Positions 34,607-44,374 of a DNA stretch of 64,000 nt are shown here, piece by piece. Made by a program: the position numbers and the translations under genes. Positions within the stretch are counted from its first letter, which is position 1. Each line of letters begins with the position of its first letter. Source of the stretch: Maribacter luteus (GTDB lineage: Bacteria > Bacteroidota > Bacteroidia > Flavobacteriales > Flavobacteriaceae); assembly GCF_009674825.1 (NCBI RefSeq), contig NZ_WKJH01000001.1, positions 62,001 through 126,000 on the forward strand, written 5' to 3'. The notes under the pieces were generated by a model that was not told where the DNA came from, ran no database searches, and saw nothing but the letters and a program-made list of their open reading frames with translations.

Positions 34607-36403
34607 TTATTCTGAATACATTTTATCGATCAGTTCTTTATATTTTTTCTGTATTATTTTCCGTTTCAATTTCAAGGTTGCCGTAATTTCCCCGGCCTCC
34701 ATACTGAATTCTTTGGGCAGCAAAGTGAATTTCTTGATTTTTTCAAACTTGGAGAACTCTTTCTGCAGCTCTTCGAATCTTTTTTCAAAAAGTTCTATAA
34801 TCTGATTGTGGGTAATTAATTCTTCAACATCCTTAAAAGTGATCTTATGCTCCAAGGCGTATTTTTTCAAATTCTCAAAACTAGGGACGGCCAATGCCGT
34901 AACATATTTTTGTTGGTCACCTATTACCGCAATCTGTTCAATAAACGAATCATTGATCAAAGCGGTTTCCAATTTTTGGGGGGCAATATATTTTCCACCG
35001 GAAGTTTTCATCAAATCCTTGATCCTATCTGTAATAACTAAATTGTCTTTTTCATCTATTCTACCGGCATCACCCGTATAAAACCATCCATCTTTAATGA
35101 CTTTGGCCGTCTCTTCCGGTTTTTTATAATACCCTTTCATAACACCAGGACCTTTTACTAAAATCTCGTTATTATCGCCGATTTTAATCTGGGTTCCTTC
35201 AATAGTCTTCCCGGCTGAATTAAATTCAAAATGTGAGTCCCCGAACAAAGTAACCGTTGCCGTGGTCTCGGTTAATCCATATCCGCATTTAATATTGAGT
35301 CCAAAAGAATGAAAAAACGAAACCATATCAGCCGCCAAAGGCGCACCTCCGCATGGCATGAACTTTATACGTCCCCCAAAAACGTCCCGTAATTTACTGA
35401 GGACCAATTTGTCTGCAATTTTATATTTTAATTTTAGCGCAAAGGGTACTCTATTTTCAAGCCGTTTGTGCTTGTTATAATAATTGTTGCCCATGCCCAA
35501 GGCCCAACTTGCCAATTTCATCTTAGTTGGTGAGGCCTCTTTTCTTTTATCTTGTATGGCCGCAAAAATCTTCTCGAAAATACGGGGAACGGTGCACATT
35601 AATGTCGGCTTCACTTCTTTCAGGACATCAGCTATCTTTTTAGGATCTTGATTGAAATAAATTTCTATTCCCTTATAAAGACAAAAGAATACCCAGCTAC
35701 GTTCGTAAACATGGCTAAGCGGCAAAAAACTTAAGGAAACATCCTTTTCGGAAACGTTCAGTTCAAAATCATGTGCAACCAGAGAAGACCCGAAATTTGT
35801 ATAGTCTAGCATAACCCCTTTGGGTTCGCCCGTAGTACCGGATGTATAGATGATGCTTGCCAAATCGGTTATATCGCGCTCGTAATATCTTTTCTGTAGC
35901 TCCGTTTCTATTTGTCCATTAGGTTCTATTGTTACAAAATCTTCTAAATAAATGGAATTTTCCGAAGACCGCAATTCAATTGTATTCGTTAAAGCGACGA
36001 TTAGCTTTAAGCAGGCGGAGGTTTCCAGAAGCTCATAAGCCTTATCATACTCATTTTGATTTCCTACGAAAAGAAGACTGACCTCCGCATCATTTATCAC
36101 ATATTCCGCTTCTTTTTTTGAGTTTGTGGCATAAATCGGAATCGATACTGCCCTAACACCCATAATTGCAAGATCCGCAATTATCCAGTTTGGCATATTT
36201 TCAGCAAAAATCGCAACGTTTTGTTGTTCCGATATTCCAAAATGCAATAGTGCCTTTGACAGTTTTTCTATCCGATTCCCAAAATCGGTCCAAGAAATAC
36301 CTACCCATTCATTGAGCGTGTTATCTTTATAATAAATGGCGTTTTTACTTTTAAAACGCTGGGCATTTTGTATTATACTTTCTACTAAGTGCTTATAATC
36401 CAT
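34607..36403 (-). CDS. Long-chain acyl-CoA ligase (AMP-forming)
   Basis: A 598-residue member of the ANL superfamily. The phosphate-binding motif IIYTSGTTGEPKG lies near residue 180-195, GYGLTETTA in the middle, GWFYTGDAG near 440 and DRIKDLMKTSGGKYIAP before the C-terminal lid domain. The length and the KTSGGKY segment fit long-chain acyl-CoA synthetases (FadD15-type) of Bacteroidetes. It activates fatty acids to acyl-CoA at the cost of ATP for degradation or lipid synthesis. It stands alone, convergent with the efflux module and divergent from the protease gene. No signal peptide is seen. Confidence 0.9.
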   Translation of the reverse strand: MDYKHLVESIIQNAQRFKSKNAIYYKDNTLNEWVGISWTDFGNRIEKLSKALLHFGISEQQNVAIFAENMPNWIIADLAIMGVRAVSIPIYATNSKKEAEYVINDAEVSLLFVGNQNEYDKAYELLETSACLKLIVALTNTIELRSSENSIYLEDFVTIEPNGQIETELQKRYYERDITDLASIIYTSGTTGEPKGVMLDYTNFGSSLVAHDFELNVSEKDVSLSFLPLSHVYERSWVFFCLYKGIEIYFNQDPKKIADVLKEVKPTLMCTVPRIFEKIFAAIQDKRKEASPTKMKLASWALGMGNNYYNKHKRLENRVPFALKLKYKIADKLVLSKLRDVFGGRIKFMPCGGAPLAADMVSFFHSFGLNIKCGYGLTETTATVTLFGDSHFEFNSAGKTIEGTQIKIGDNNEILVKGPGVMKGYYKKPEETAKVIKDGWFYTGDAGRIDEKDNLVITDRIKDLMKTSGGKYIAPQKLETALINDSFIEQIAVIGDQQKYVTALAVPSFENLKKYALEHKITFKDVEELITHNQIIELFEKRFEELQKEFSKFEKIKKFTLLPKEFSMEAGEITATLKLKRKIIQKKYKELIDKMYSE

Positions 36404-36670
36404 ACACTATTATTGGTTCCAAATTAATATAGGAACATGTCCTGATCCAAACAAACGAAGTTACGAATAATTGCCCTCTTATTCTTAAAATGAAGGTTTT
36501 TACAATTTAATTATGACAGCTATTTACCATGCTAGAAAATCATTTATTCTGGCCTATGATCGGGAAAATTCCATGCCATATTAATTCCGCAATCAAAATT
36601 CATGGAGTATTGTAGCAAAGGAACCAAATCCTTACCTTTCCAAATTATTAAATACCAACCATATAACTAT

Positions 36671-39600
36671 ATGAAGAGTTTATTTTTAACCGCTTTAACA
36701 ATTGGCCTAACTTATATCTGTACCGCACAAACAAATCCGAAATGGGCACGTTACCCTTCCATTTCCCCTGATGGTAAAACCATTGCTTTCACCTATAAAG
36801 GAAATTTGTTTTCGGTCTTGGCCGATGGCGGTGTTGCAAAACAACTGACTTTCCATTCTGCCCACGATTACGCACCTGTATGGAGTAAAAATGGCCAACA
36901 ATTGGCATTTGCTTCCAATAGATACGGTAATTTCGATATTTATGTGATGGATGCCCAAGGAGGACCGGCCAAAAGATTGACCTATCATAGTAGTAACGAA
37001 ACTCCCTATAGTTTTTCTGCGGATGACACCCGAGTTTTGTTCGGGGCCAGTAGATTGGATGATTTCTCCCACAGACAATACCCTACCAGTACGCAACCTG
37101 AGTTATATAGCGTACCAACAATTGGCGGTAGGGTAGACCAGTTATTGACCGTACCTGCCCAAGATGTCCAAATAAATAGTGATGGCACAAAATTGGTTTA
37201 CCATGATAAAAAAGGGTATGAAAATCGTTTTAGAAAACACCACGTATCCGCTATTACAAGGGATATTTGGTCGTACGACCCAACCACTGGAAAACACCTG
37301 AAACTAACAGCTTTCAAAGGAGAAGACCGTAACCCGGTATTCGCAAAGGATGATAATACCATTTACTTTTTAAGTGAACGGGAAGGAAGTTTCAATGTCT
37401 TTTCAATGTCACTGGACAACACTTCGGAAACAAAGGCCCTCACACATTTTAAAACCCACCCCGTACGCTCTTTGAGTATGGGCAACGGCAAATTGGCTTT
37501 TAGCTATGACGGGGAAATTTACACTCTCATACCTGGTGAAGAAGCAAAGAAAGTCGACATCATAATCAGAACCCAGGAAGACCATAATTCAATAAAACAT
37601 ATTTCAGTAAATGGCGATGTACTAGAAATGGATATAGCTCCCAACGGAAAAGAAATTGCATTCATTAGTAGAGGGGAAGTTTTCGTCACCTCTGTAGACG
37701 GTTCGCTAACAAAACGAATTACCAATACACCGGAACAAGAACGTTTTGTCAAATTCACTCCGGATGGTAAATCGGTTGCCTATGCCAGTGAACGCAGTGG
37801 TAAATGGTCAATTTTCAAATCTTCAAAAGTGCGTTCACAAGAACCTTATTTCTTTGCGGCAACACTTTTCAAGGAAGACTCTTTAATTACTGCCAAAACG
37901 GATGTTTACCTACCCGAATTTTCACCGGATAGCACCTATATCGCTTATATCGAAGATAGAAGAACACTGAAAGTCAAAAACCTCAAAAATAATGAGGTGC
38001 ATACCTTATTGACGCCTAAAGAACTAATTCATATGGAAGATGGCGACCAATATTTTCAATGGAGCCCAGATAGCAAATGGCTCTTGGTAAACTGGCGCGT
38101 ATCTTTAAGTAATTCTGAGGTTTTATTAATTTCGAAAGACGGAAAACAACGTAAGAACCTAACACAAAGTGGATACTCCGATATTCTACCGAAATGGGTG
38201 AACGATGGCAATCAAATCTTATATTTTACCAATCGTGACGGATTAAAAAGCTACGCGACCAGTGGAAAGACTGAGATGGATGTGTATACCATGTTCTTGA
38301 ACCAAAAGGCATGGGACAAGTTCAATATCTCAAAGGAAGAATATGAGTTAACGCAAATGATAGAAGAGGCTGCGAAGGAGAAAGAAGAAGAAAATTCTGA
38401 TGACAAAAAGAATAAGAAGGAAAAAAAAGAACCCAAAAAGGTAAAAAACCTGAAATTTGATTTAGAAGACATTGAGCGAAGAAAGTCACGGTTAACCATA
38501 CACTCTTCGTTACTTGCCGATGCCGTTCTTTCTAAAGATGGGGAAAAACTGTATTACCTCACCCGTTTTGAAAAAGATTTAAATCTCTGGGAAACCGAAA
38601 TCAGAACAAAGAACACGAAAATGCTCATTTCTTTGGATGCAAAAACAGGAAGCCTACAATGGGATGCCAAAAAGGAAAATCTATTTCTATTGGCTGATGG
38701 TAAAATAGCCAAAGTTGACCTTACCATGGCCAAAACAGAACCTGTTGAACTAAGTTCAGAAATGTTATTGGATGCCGATGCGGAACGCAAATATATGTTC
38801 GACCATATTTGGCTTCGTACCAAGGGTATTTTCTACACTTCAACTTTTCACGGTGTAGATTGGAATGCCATGCGTACTGAATATGAAAAGTATTTGCCAC
38901 ATATCGGAAATGACTACGAATTTGCAGAAATGATATCTGAAATGCTTGGTGAACTGAATGTGAGCCATGCAGGAGGTGGTTTTTCCGACAATATCGAGAA
39001 CGGCGATAAAACGGCTTCGTTGGGTATATTTTTCGATTATGGTTATAAAGGTAACGGCTTTAAAATTACCGAAATAATCAAAGGCGGCCCCTTGGATAAG
39101 GCCGATTTCAATCTTCAACCCGGAATGGTAATCGACAAAATCAATGGCAAGACCATTGACAATTCAATAGATGCAGCATTTTACCTAAACCGGATTGAAG
39201 GAGAATTCACCTTATTGGATGTTTTGGATGAAGCCGGAAAGCGAAAACAAATCACCGTAAAACCCATTAACTTAGGCGAAGAAGGTGCTTTGTTATATAG
39301 GCGTTGGGTAAAGAACAATGAAAAGGAGGTCTTGGAGAAAAGCAACGGAACCTTGGGTTATGTGCATATTCCAGGTATGAGCGATGAACCCTACCGTTCC
39401 ATTTATGATGAAATGCTAGGCAAATTCAATGACAAAAAAGGCGTAATCGTAGACACCCGTTTTAATGGAGGTGGTGATTTGGTCGCGGATTTGGCCATGT
39501 TCTTTACCGGTGTACCGTTTTTATCCTATGAAACTGAAGATAGGGTTGTGGGCGGAGAACCTACCTCCCGATGGACAAAACCTACTTTGGCAATTTTCAA

Positions 39601-39898
39601 TGAATCAATGTACAGTGACGGCTCCTGTTTCGCAAGTGGTTATGTAGATTTGAAAATAGGTAAAACTGTAGGTATGCCCGTACCCGGAACCTGTAGTTGG
39701 GCCGGTTGGGAAAGATTACCAAACGGTGGGCGTTGGGGTGTTGTGCCCATAAGCTCAAAGAACAAAGCTGGGGAATGGATGGAAAACAATGAAACGAATC
39801 CGGAAATACTTGTCAAAAATCAACCTGAGGTAATTACCAAGGGTATAGATGAACAATTGGAAAAATCCATTGAGGTATTGATGAAAGAAGTTGAATAG
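36671..39898 (+). CDS. Tricorn-like S41 protease, secreted or periplasmic
   Basis: A large peptidase of 1075 residues from ATG 36671. An upstream ATG at 36602 would put 23 polar residues before the signal peptide MKSLFLTALTIGLTYICTAQ, so the inner start is better. The first half is WD40/TolB-like beta-propeller repeats (YPSISPDGKTIAF, YAPVWSKNGQQLAF and so on). A lysine/glutamate-rich linker (about 575-600) follows, then a C1-type helical part, a PDZ domain (about 795-880) and the S41 peptidase core. NESMYSDGSCF, with S982, fits the catalytic serine region of Tricorn proteases. It probably trims peptides outside the cytoplasm. Only the serine is assigned with any confidence. Confidence 0.88.
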   Translation: MKSLFLTALTIGLTYICTAQTNPKWARYPSISPDGKTIAFTYKGNLFSVLADGGVAKQLTFHSAHDYAPVWSKNGQQLAFASNRYGNFDIYVMDAQGGPAKRLTYHSSNETPYSFSADDTRVLFGASRLDDFSHRQYPTSTQPELYSVPTIGGRVDQLLTVPAQDVQINSDGTKLVYHDKKGYENRFRKHHVSAITRDIWSYDPTTGKHLKLTAFKGEDRNPVFAKDDNTIYFLSEREGSFNVFSMSLDNTSETKALTHFKTHPVRSLSMGNGKLAFSYDGEIYTLIPGEEAKKVDIIIRTQEDHNSIKHISVNGDVLEMDIAPNGKEIAFISRGEVFVTSVDGSLTKRITNTPEQERFVKFTPDGKSVAYASERSGKWSIFKSSKVRSQEPYFFAATLFKEDSLITAKTDVYLPEFSPDSTYIAYIEDRRTLKVKNLKNNEVHTLLTPKELIHMEDGDQYFQWSPDSKWLLVNWRVSLSNSEVLLISKDGKQRKNLTQSGYSDILPKWVNDGNQILYFTNRDGLKSYATSGKTEMDVYTMFLNQKAWDKFNISKEEYELTQMIEEAAKEKEEENSDDKKNKKEKKEPKKVKNLKFDLEDIERRKSRLTIHSSLLADAVLSKDGEKLYYLTRFEKDLNLWETEIRTKNTKMLISLDAKTGSLQWDAKKENLFLLADGKIAKVDLTMAKTEPVELSSEMLLDADAERKYMFDHIWLRTKGIFYTSTFHGVDWNAMRTEYEKYLPHIGNDYEFAEMISEMLGELNVSHAGGGFSDNIENGDKTASLGIFFDYGYKGNGFKITEIIKGGPLDKADFNLQPGMVIDKINGKTIDNSIDAAFYLNRIEGEFTLLDVLDEAGKRKQITVKPINLGEEGALLYRRWVKNNEKEVLEKSNGTLGYVHIPGMSDEPYRSIYDEMLGKFNDKKGVIVDTRFNGGGDLVADLAMFFTGVPFLSYETEDRVVGGEPTSRWTKPTLAIFNESMYSDGSCFASGYVDLKIGKTVGMPVPGTCSWAGWERLPNGGRWGVVPISSKNKAGEWMENNETNPEILVKNQPEVITKGIDEQLEKSIEVLMKEVE

Positions 39899-40086
39899 AT
39901 GTTCAAATAGATAGAATAAAGACCAGATACTTAAATGAATATGGCTTTACTATTCACTTCTACCCATTAATTCTTTCAATTTTTCTTTCCAGTTAGTTTA
40001 AAAGATTTAAATTTGCCGAAATATTGATAAAACGCAGTATGTTCTGTCGTACATGGTTTTATTTTTTTTGCTTTAATGTGAAAAAT

Positions 40087-40160
40087 GGTCGCGTAGCTCA
40101 GCTGGATAGAGCATCTGCCTTCTAAGCAGACGGTCGAAGGTTCGAATCCTTCCGCGATCA
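40087..40160 (+). tRNA. tRNA-Arg (anticodon TCT)
   Basis: The cloverleaf closes fully. The acceptor GGTCGCG pairs with CGCGATC (one G-T pair), there is a D-arm with AGCTCAGCTGGATAGAGC, and the anticodon stem TCTGC/GCAGA carries the loop CTTCTAA. The T-arm is GAAGGTTCGAATCCTTC. Discriminator A; CCA is not encoded. Frames read across it on either strand are not genes. Confidence 0.96.
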
Positions 40161-40172
40161 CAACACTCTCAA

Positions 40173-40205
40173 AACCACGCTATTTGGCGTGGTTCTTTGT
40201 TTTGT
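40173..40205 (+). terminator. Terminator after tRNA-Arg
   Basis: The stem AACCACGC / GCGTGGTT with a six-base loop is followed by CTTTGTTTTG. It starts 12 bases after the tRNA. The remaining bases up to 40495 show no gene. Confidence 0.8.
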
Positions 40206-40495
40206 GGAAAGTCTGAACGCAGTTCGAGGACTTGGAATAAAATAAAGAAACGACAGCAACAGCTGTTTGGCCTACAAAACATGTGTCCCTTCTCAAAAGC
40301 ATAAACTTTAGTTTAAAGCGATTCAATAAATGGTCGATAACTAATATTCCTTCAATTAAGAATTATTAATTATCCAATGTATTGAATGGGTATTCATCAA
40401 AAAGCTTAATTATCAATTGCTCATTTTATAATAGTGCCCAAAATATTATAGATAACCCCTTATAAGATATTGGTAATTCCTAATTTAAAGGCAGA

Positions 40496-41800
40496 TTGAA
40501 GACACAAACAACATCTATACGCACCGAGATTTTAGCCGGGATAAGTTCATTCTTGGCAACTTTTTACATCGTAATCGTAAATCCGTCTATATTATCAGAA
40601 GCAGGTATGCCATTTTCCGCAGTGGTTACCGCAACTGTGTTGGTAAGTGCTTTCGGTAGTATTACAATGGGTATTTATGCAAAAAACCCATTCGTGATTG
40701 CACCGGGAATGGGATTAAACGCGTTTTTTACATATACAGCGGTTAAGGGTCTTGGTCTTAGCTATGAAGCGGCTTTAGGGGCCGTTTTTTGGGCAGGTGT
40801 ACTATTCTTGATTCTAAGTGTTCTGAAGGCCAGGGACAAAATAGTGCAAGCCATACCACATACTTTACGATATGCAATTGCTGCAGGAATCGGACTTTTC
40901 ATTTGTTTTATAGGTTTTCAGAATGCCCACTTTATTATTGATGACCCTGTAACCCTAGTTAAATTGGAAAATTTGAAAGACCCTATTTGTTTAACCTTTT
41001 TACTGGGTTTGGCTGCAACGGCCATATTGGTTGTTAAAAAAATTCCAGGAGCTATGATTATCGGCATAATGCTTACGACCCTTATGGCTTGGCCCATTGG
41101 AAGATGGTGGGGAGATGCGTCTGTAATCAATTTTGGCTCTTCTACCCTAGTGAATTATAACGGCCTTATTTCCATGCCCGATTTCAGCCTTTTTTTGAAG
41201 GCCGATCTCGTCGGCTCCCTTCAATATGCGTTTTTACCGGTTATTTTCGTCTTTGCATTTACCGATCTGTTCGATAGTATCTCAACCTTTGTTGGGCTAG
41301 CTGAAGCATCCGGGTTCAAAGACAATGACGGAAACCCCAGAAACCTTAAGAAATCACTTTTGGTAGATTCTATCACCACCATTTTTTCAGGTCTTATCGG
41401 CAGCAGCTCAGGTACGGCCTATATAGAATCTGCCGTAGGTATTCGGGAAGGTGGTAAAACAGGACTAACGGCCATTACAGCCGGACTTTTATTTCTACCT
41501 TTTCTGTTCTTCTCCCCATTATTGTCCATAGTCCCAAGTATCGCCACATCCATTGCGCTAGTATTGGTGGGTTCTTTCATGATGATGCCTTTGGCGAAAG
41601 TGGACTGGAAAACCTTGGATGAAGCCATTCCCGCATTTTTGACCATGGTGCTTATGCCACTGACCTACAGTATATCGACAGGTATTATTTTTGGATTCCT
41701 CAGTTGGACATTATTGAAACTGTTTTCAGGTAAAAAACATGAAATCAATCCCGTAATCATAATCATCAACCTATTAGCGCTGGTATTTCTATGGATTTAA
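40496..41800 (+). CDS. NCS2-type purine permease (AzgA-like)
   Basis: A 434-residue membrane transporter with about twelve hydrophobic segments. Family motifs include GMGLNAFFTYT near residue 74, FVFAFTDLFDSISTFVGL near 255 and GSSSGTAYIESAVGI near 305, typical of proton-coupled adenine/guanine/hypoxanthine permeases. The only start after the in-frame stop at 40481 is TTG 40496; AAAGG lies about four bases before it, so a TTG start is likely. Its 3' end overlaps the nucleosidase ATG by ten bases. A nucleosidase that releases adenine next to a purine importer makes sense as a salvage pair. Confidence 0.88.
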   Translation: MKTQTTSIRTEILAGISSFLATFYIVIVNPSILSEAGMPFSAVVTATVLVSAFGSITMGIYAKNPFVIAPGMGLNAFFTYTAVKGLGLSYEAALGAVFWAGVLFLILSVLKARDKIVQAIPHTLRYAIAAGIGLFICFIGFQNAHFIIDDPVTLVKLENLKDPICLTFLLGLAATAILVVKKIPGAMIIGIMLTTLMAWPIGRWWGDASVINFGSSTLVNYNGLISMPDFSLFLKADLVGSLQYAFLPVIFVFAFTDLFDSISTFVGLAEASGFKDNDGNPRNLKKSLLVDSITTIFSGLIGSSSGTAYIESAVGIREGGKTGLTAITAGLLFLPFLFFSPLLSIVPSIATSIALVLVGSFMMMPLAKVDWKTLDEAIPAFLTMVLMPLTYSISTGIIFGFLSWTLLKLFSGKKHEINPVIIIINLLALVFLWI

Positions 41801-42594
41801 AAAAAATCTTACTGTTCATTTTAATCATGGGGTTCTGTAGCCTATCTGCCCAGCGAATTGCCATTATGGGGGCAATGGATGAAGAGATAACCATGCTTTT
41901 AGATTCCCTGAAAAACAAAAAGGAAATCAAAAAAGAAGGAGTTACCTTTTACACCGGCAAACTAAAAGGACGAAAAGTAGTACTTCTAAAAGCAGGAATA
42001 GGCAAGGTAAACGCTGCCTATAGCACAGCAATCCTGGCGACTAACTTTAAACTGAAAGCCATTATATTTACTGGTGTTGCAGGAGGCTTGGACCCACAAA
42101 TTAATCCTGGTGACATTGTAATATCCGAGAATTTGGTACAATATGATTTTGGCGAGTTAAAGGCTGGGGCATTCAAAACATGGCCTACTAAAAATTTAGC
42201 CCAGAACAACGACCGCAATCCTTTGTACATACCGGTAGACCCTTATTTATTGGATTTGGGCAAAAAAGTTTCCGAACATATAGAACTAAGACCTTTTGAA
42301 GGTAAGACCCCTAAGTTTTTCGTTGGTACCATAACAACCGGAGACACCTTTCTGAGCGACACAACAAAAGCCAAAGAACTGTATTCCAATTTCAATGCCC
42401 TTGCAACTGAGATGGAAGGTGCTGCCGTTGCCCAAATCTGTTCAATGCTGAAAATACCTTTTATTGTTATTCGAAGCTGTAGCGACAATGCCAACACCCA
42501 GGCCCATACCGATTATTTTAAATTTGTAAAGGTAGCGGCCATCAATTCAGCCCATATGGTGCTAGAGGTCTTAGAGAATTATAAACGTCCATAA
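41791..42594 (+). CDS. MTA/SAH-type nucleosidase with signal peptide
   Basis: A 267-residue nucleoside hydrolase of the MTAN/PNP family. The N-terminus (MDLKKILLFILIMGFCSLSAQ) is a typical signal peptide, after which the usual start IAIMGAMDEEITML follows. Further motifs are GVAGGLDP (about 99), TGDTFLSD (about 183), EMEGAAVAQIC (about 207) and SCSDNA with the catalytic aspartate (about 230). It cleaves methylthioadenosine or S-adenosylhomocysteine to release adenine. Cytoplasmic MTAN is usual; here the enzyme appears to be exported, so it would produce adenine for the overlapping permease gene. The ten-base overlap implies coupled translation. Periplasmic location is inferred from the leader. 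Confidence 0.85.
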   Translation: MDLKKILLFILIMGFCSLSAQRIAIMGAMDEEITMLLDSLKNKKEIKKEGVTFYTGKLKGRKVVLLKAGIGKVNAAYSTAILATNFKLKAIIFTGVAGGLDPQINPGDIVISENLVQYDFGELKAGAFKTWPTKNLAQNNDRNPLYIPVDPYLLDLGKKVSEHIELRPFEGKTPKFFVGTITTGDTFLSDTTKAKELYSNFNALATEMEGAAVAQICSMLKIPFIVIRSCSDNANTQAHTDYFKFVKVAAINSAHMVLEVLENYKRP

Positions 42595-42702
42595 CCCAAC
42601 AAAAGAAATGCATTGCACCTATATGCATACCGTTTGAACAAACCCATGGCAAACATAAAATACCTTTTTAAGAGGTAAAGAAAAAAGTTCCCAACCTTTT
42701 GC

Positions 42703-43497
42703 TCAGTTCTCGTTCGATGGTTTACCAATAGTCGCCAAAATACCCCCATCAACATATAAAATATGTCCGTTTACAAAATCACTGGCTTTCGATGCCAAGA
42801 AAATCGCGGCTCCCATCAATTCATCTGGATCACCCCATTTTGCAGCTGGGGTACGGTTAATGATAAAATCATTGAACGGATGACCCCCTACTCGAATAGG
42901 GGCCGTTTGTGAAGTGGCAAAATAACCAGGCCCGATTCCGTTGGTCTGGATATTATGTTTGGCCCATTCCGTTGCCATATTTTTTGTCAGCATTTTAAGT
43001 CCGCCCTTGGCTGCTGCATATGCACCCACCGAATCCCTGCCAAGTTCACTCATCATGGAACAGATATTGATGATCTTACCTTGTTTACGGACAATCATTG
43101 ATTTTACAACATGCTTTGATACGATGAACGGACTTACCAAATCTATATCGATGACCTGCCTAAAATCTGCCACTTCCATTTCTTCAAGAGGGGTCCGCTT
43201 TATAATCCCCGCATTATTTACTAGAATATCTATGGGTCCGACTTCTTTTTGGATCTTATCAATGGCCTCTATGACCTGAACCTCATCTGTTACATTGAAT
43301 TTATAACCAAAGGCTTTTATTCCTTCTCTTCCATATTCCTTAATCGCTTTATCAATCTTTTGCTGGGATGAGTTCCCATTAACGACCAAAGTGGCTCCTG
43401 CTTTTCCCAAGCCCATGGCCATGGACATACCCAATCCGTGGGTACTTCCGGTTACAAGGGCTATTTTTCCTTTAAGATCGAATAATTCTAGAGACAT
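42703..43497 (-). CDS. kduD: KduD-like 2-dehydro-3-deoxy-gluconate 5-dehydrogenase (SDR)
   Basis: A 264-residue short-chain dehydrogenase with the cofactor motif TGSTHGLGMSMA (residues 16-27), NNAG near 91, and catalytic YAAAK. It closely follows the KduD/IdnO pattern (LFDLKGKIALVTGS and a closing VDGGILA). With KduI it takes 5-keto-4-deoxyuronate to 2-keto-3-deoxygluconate; gluconate 5-dehydrogenase activity is the alternative. It is the last gene of a four-gene minus-strand operon, 5 bases after kduI. Confidence 0.85.
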   Translation of the reverse strand: MSLELFDLKGKIALVTGSTHGLGMSMAMGLGKAGATLVVNGNSSQQKIDKAIKEYGREGIKAFGYKFNVTDEVQVIEAIDKIQKEVGPIDILVNNAGIIKRTPLEEMEVADFRQVIDIDLVSPFIVSKHVVKSMIVRKQGKIINICSMMSELGRDSVGAYAAAKGGLKMLTKNMATEWAKHNIQTNGIGPGYFATSQTAPIRVGGHPFNDFIINRTPAAKWGDPDELMGAAIFLASKASDFVNGHILYVDGGILATIGKPSNEN

Positions 43498-43502
43498 AAT
43501 GT

Positions 43503-44342
43503 TTATTTTAAATCAGTTATTTTGGCAACATCCATATCGCCATAATCCAAGTTTTCACCCGCCATACCCCAAATAAAGGTGTAATTAGACGTTCCCGATC
43601 CACAGTGAATAGACCATGGTGGGGAAATAACCGCTTCATGGTTCTGCATCCAAATATGGCGTGTTTCTTGTGGTTGTCCCATAAAATGGCAGACCGATTG
43701 CCCTTCAGGTACATCTAAATAGAAATATACTTCCATTCTACGGTCATGCACATGTGCTGGCATGGTATTCCAAACGCTTCCGGTCTTCAGTTCGGTCATT
43801 CCCATTTGTAATTGACACGTGGTAACCACACCACCAATTATCATTTGATTGACTGTCCTATGATTTGCAGTCTCCAAAGACCCCAATTCCAACTTATTTG
43901 CTTCAGCAAGACTCACTTTTTTAGTAGGATAATGAGTATGGGCGGGAGCGGAATTCAAATAAAATTTGGCGGGTTTATCGGCCTCATCACTTTTAAAAAT
44001 TACTTCTTTAGCTCCTCTTCCGATATATAGGGCGTCTTTATGCCCCAAAACATACGTGGTACCATCTACCTCAACTGCCCCATTAGCCCCTACATTGATA
44101 ATACCCAGTTCGCGTCTTTCTAAAAAATATTCAGCTTTCAAAGGATCTATGGTTTCCAACTTCAATGGCTTTTCAGGAACCGCCGACCCCGCGATATACC
44201 GATCATAATGCGTGTAGGTCAGATTGACTTTCCCTTTTTGCATCAAATTGGAAATAAGGAATTCATTGCGCAATTCGGTTGTGTCATACTTTTTCACGGC
44301 TTCAGGACTTGAAGCATACCTAGTTTCGACCAAAGTTGTCAT
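43503..44342 (-). CDS. kduI: 5-dehydro-4-deoxy-D-glucuronate isomerase
   Basis: A 279-residue cupin of the KduI family, close to the 278 of characterised enzymes. The zinc-binding residues are visible in [17 protein letters not shown] (two histidines and a glutamate) and [18 protein letters not shown]. It converts DKI (4-deoxy-5-keto-uronate) to DKII, the substrate of KduD. Flanked by uxuA upstream (32 bases) and kduD downstream (5 bases). It shows that the host can use unsaturated uronates from pectin- or ulvan-like sugars or alginate side products as well as DEH. Confidence 0.93.
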   Translation of the reverse strand: MTTLVETRYASSPEAVKKYDTTELRNEFLISNLMQKGKVNLTYTHYDRYIAGSAVPEKPLKLETIDPLKAEYFLERRELGIINVGANGAVEVDGTTYVLGHKDALYIGRGAKEVIFKSDEADKPAKFYLNSAPAHTHYPTKKVSLAEANKLELGSLETANHRTVNQMIIGGVVTTCQLQMGMTELKTGSVWNTMPAHVHDRRMEVYFYLDVPEGQSVCHFMGQPQETRHIWMQNHEAVISPPWSIHCGSGTSNYTFIWGMAGENLDYGDMDVAKITDLK

Positions 44343-44374
44343 TTTACTATTTTTCTTTGACTGTTCTATAAAAA

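Noticed and set aside
39976-40161. A minus-strand frame across tRNA-Arg
   Set aside because: It covers the complete tRNA gene in antisense and its sequence is the translation of the tRNA itself.
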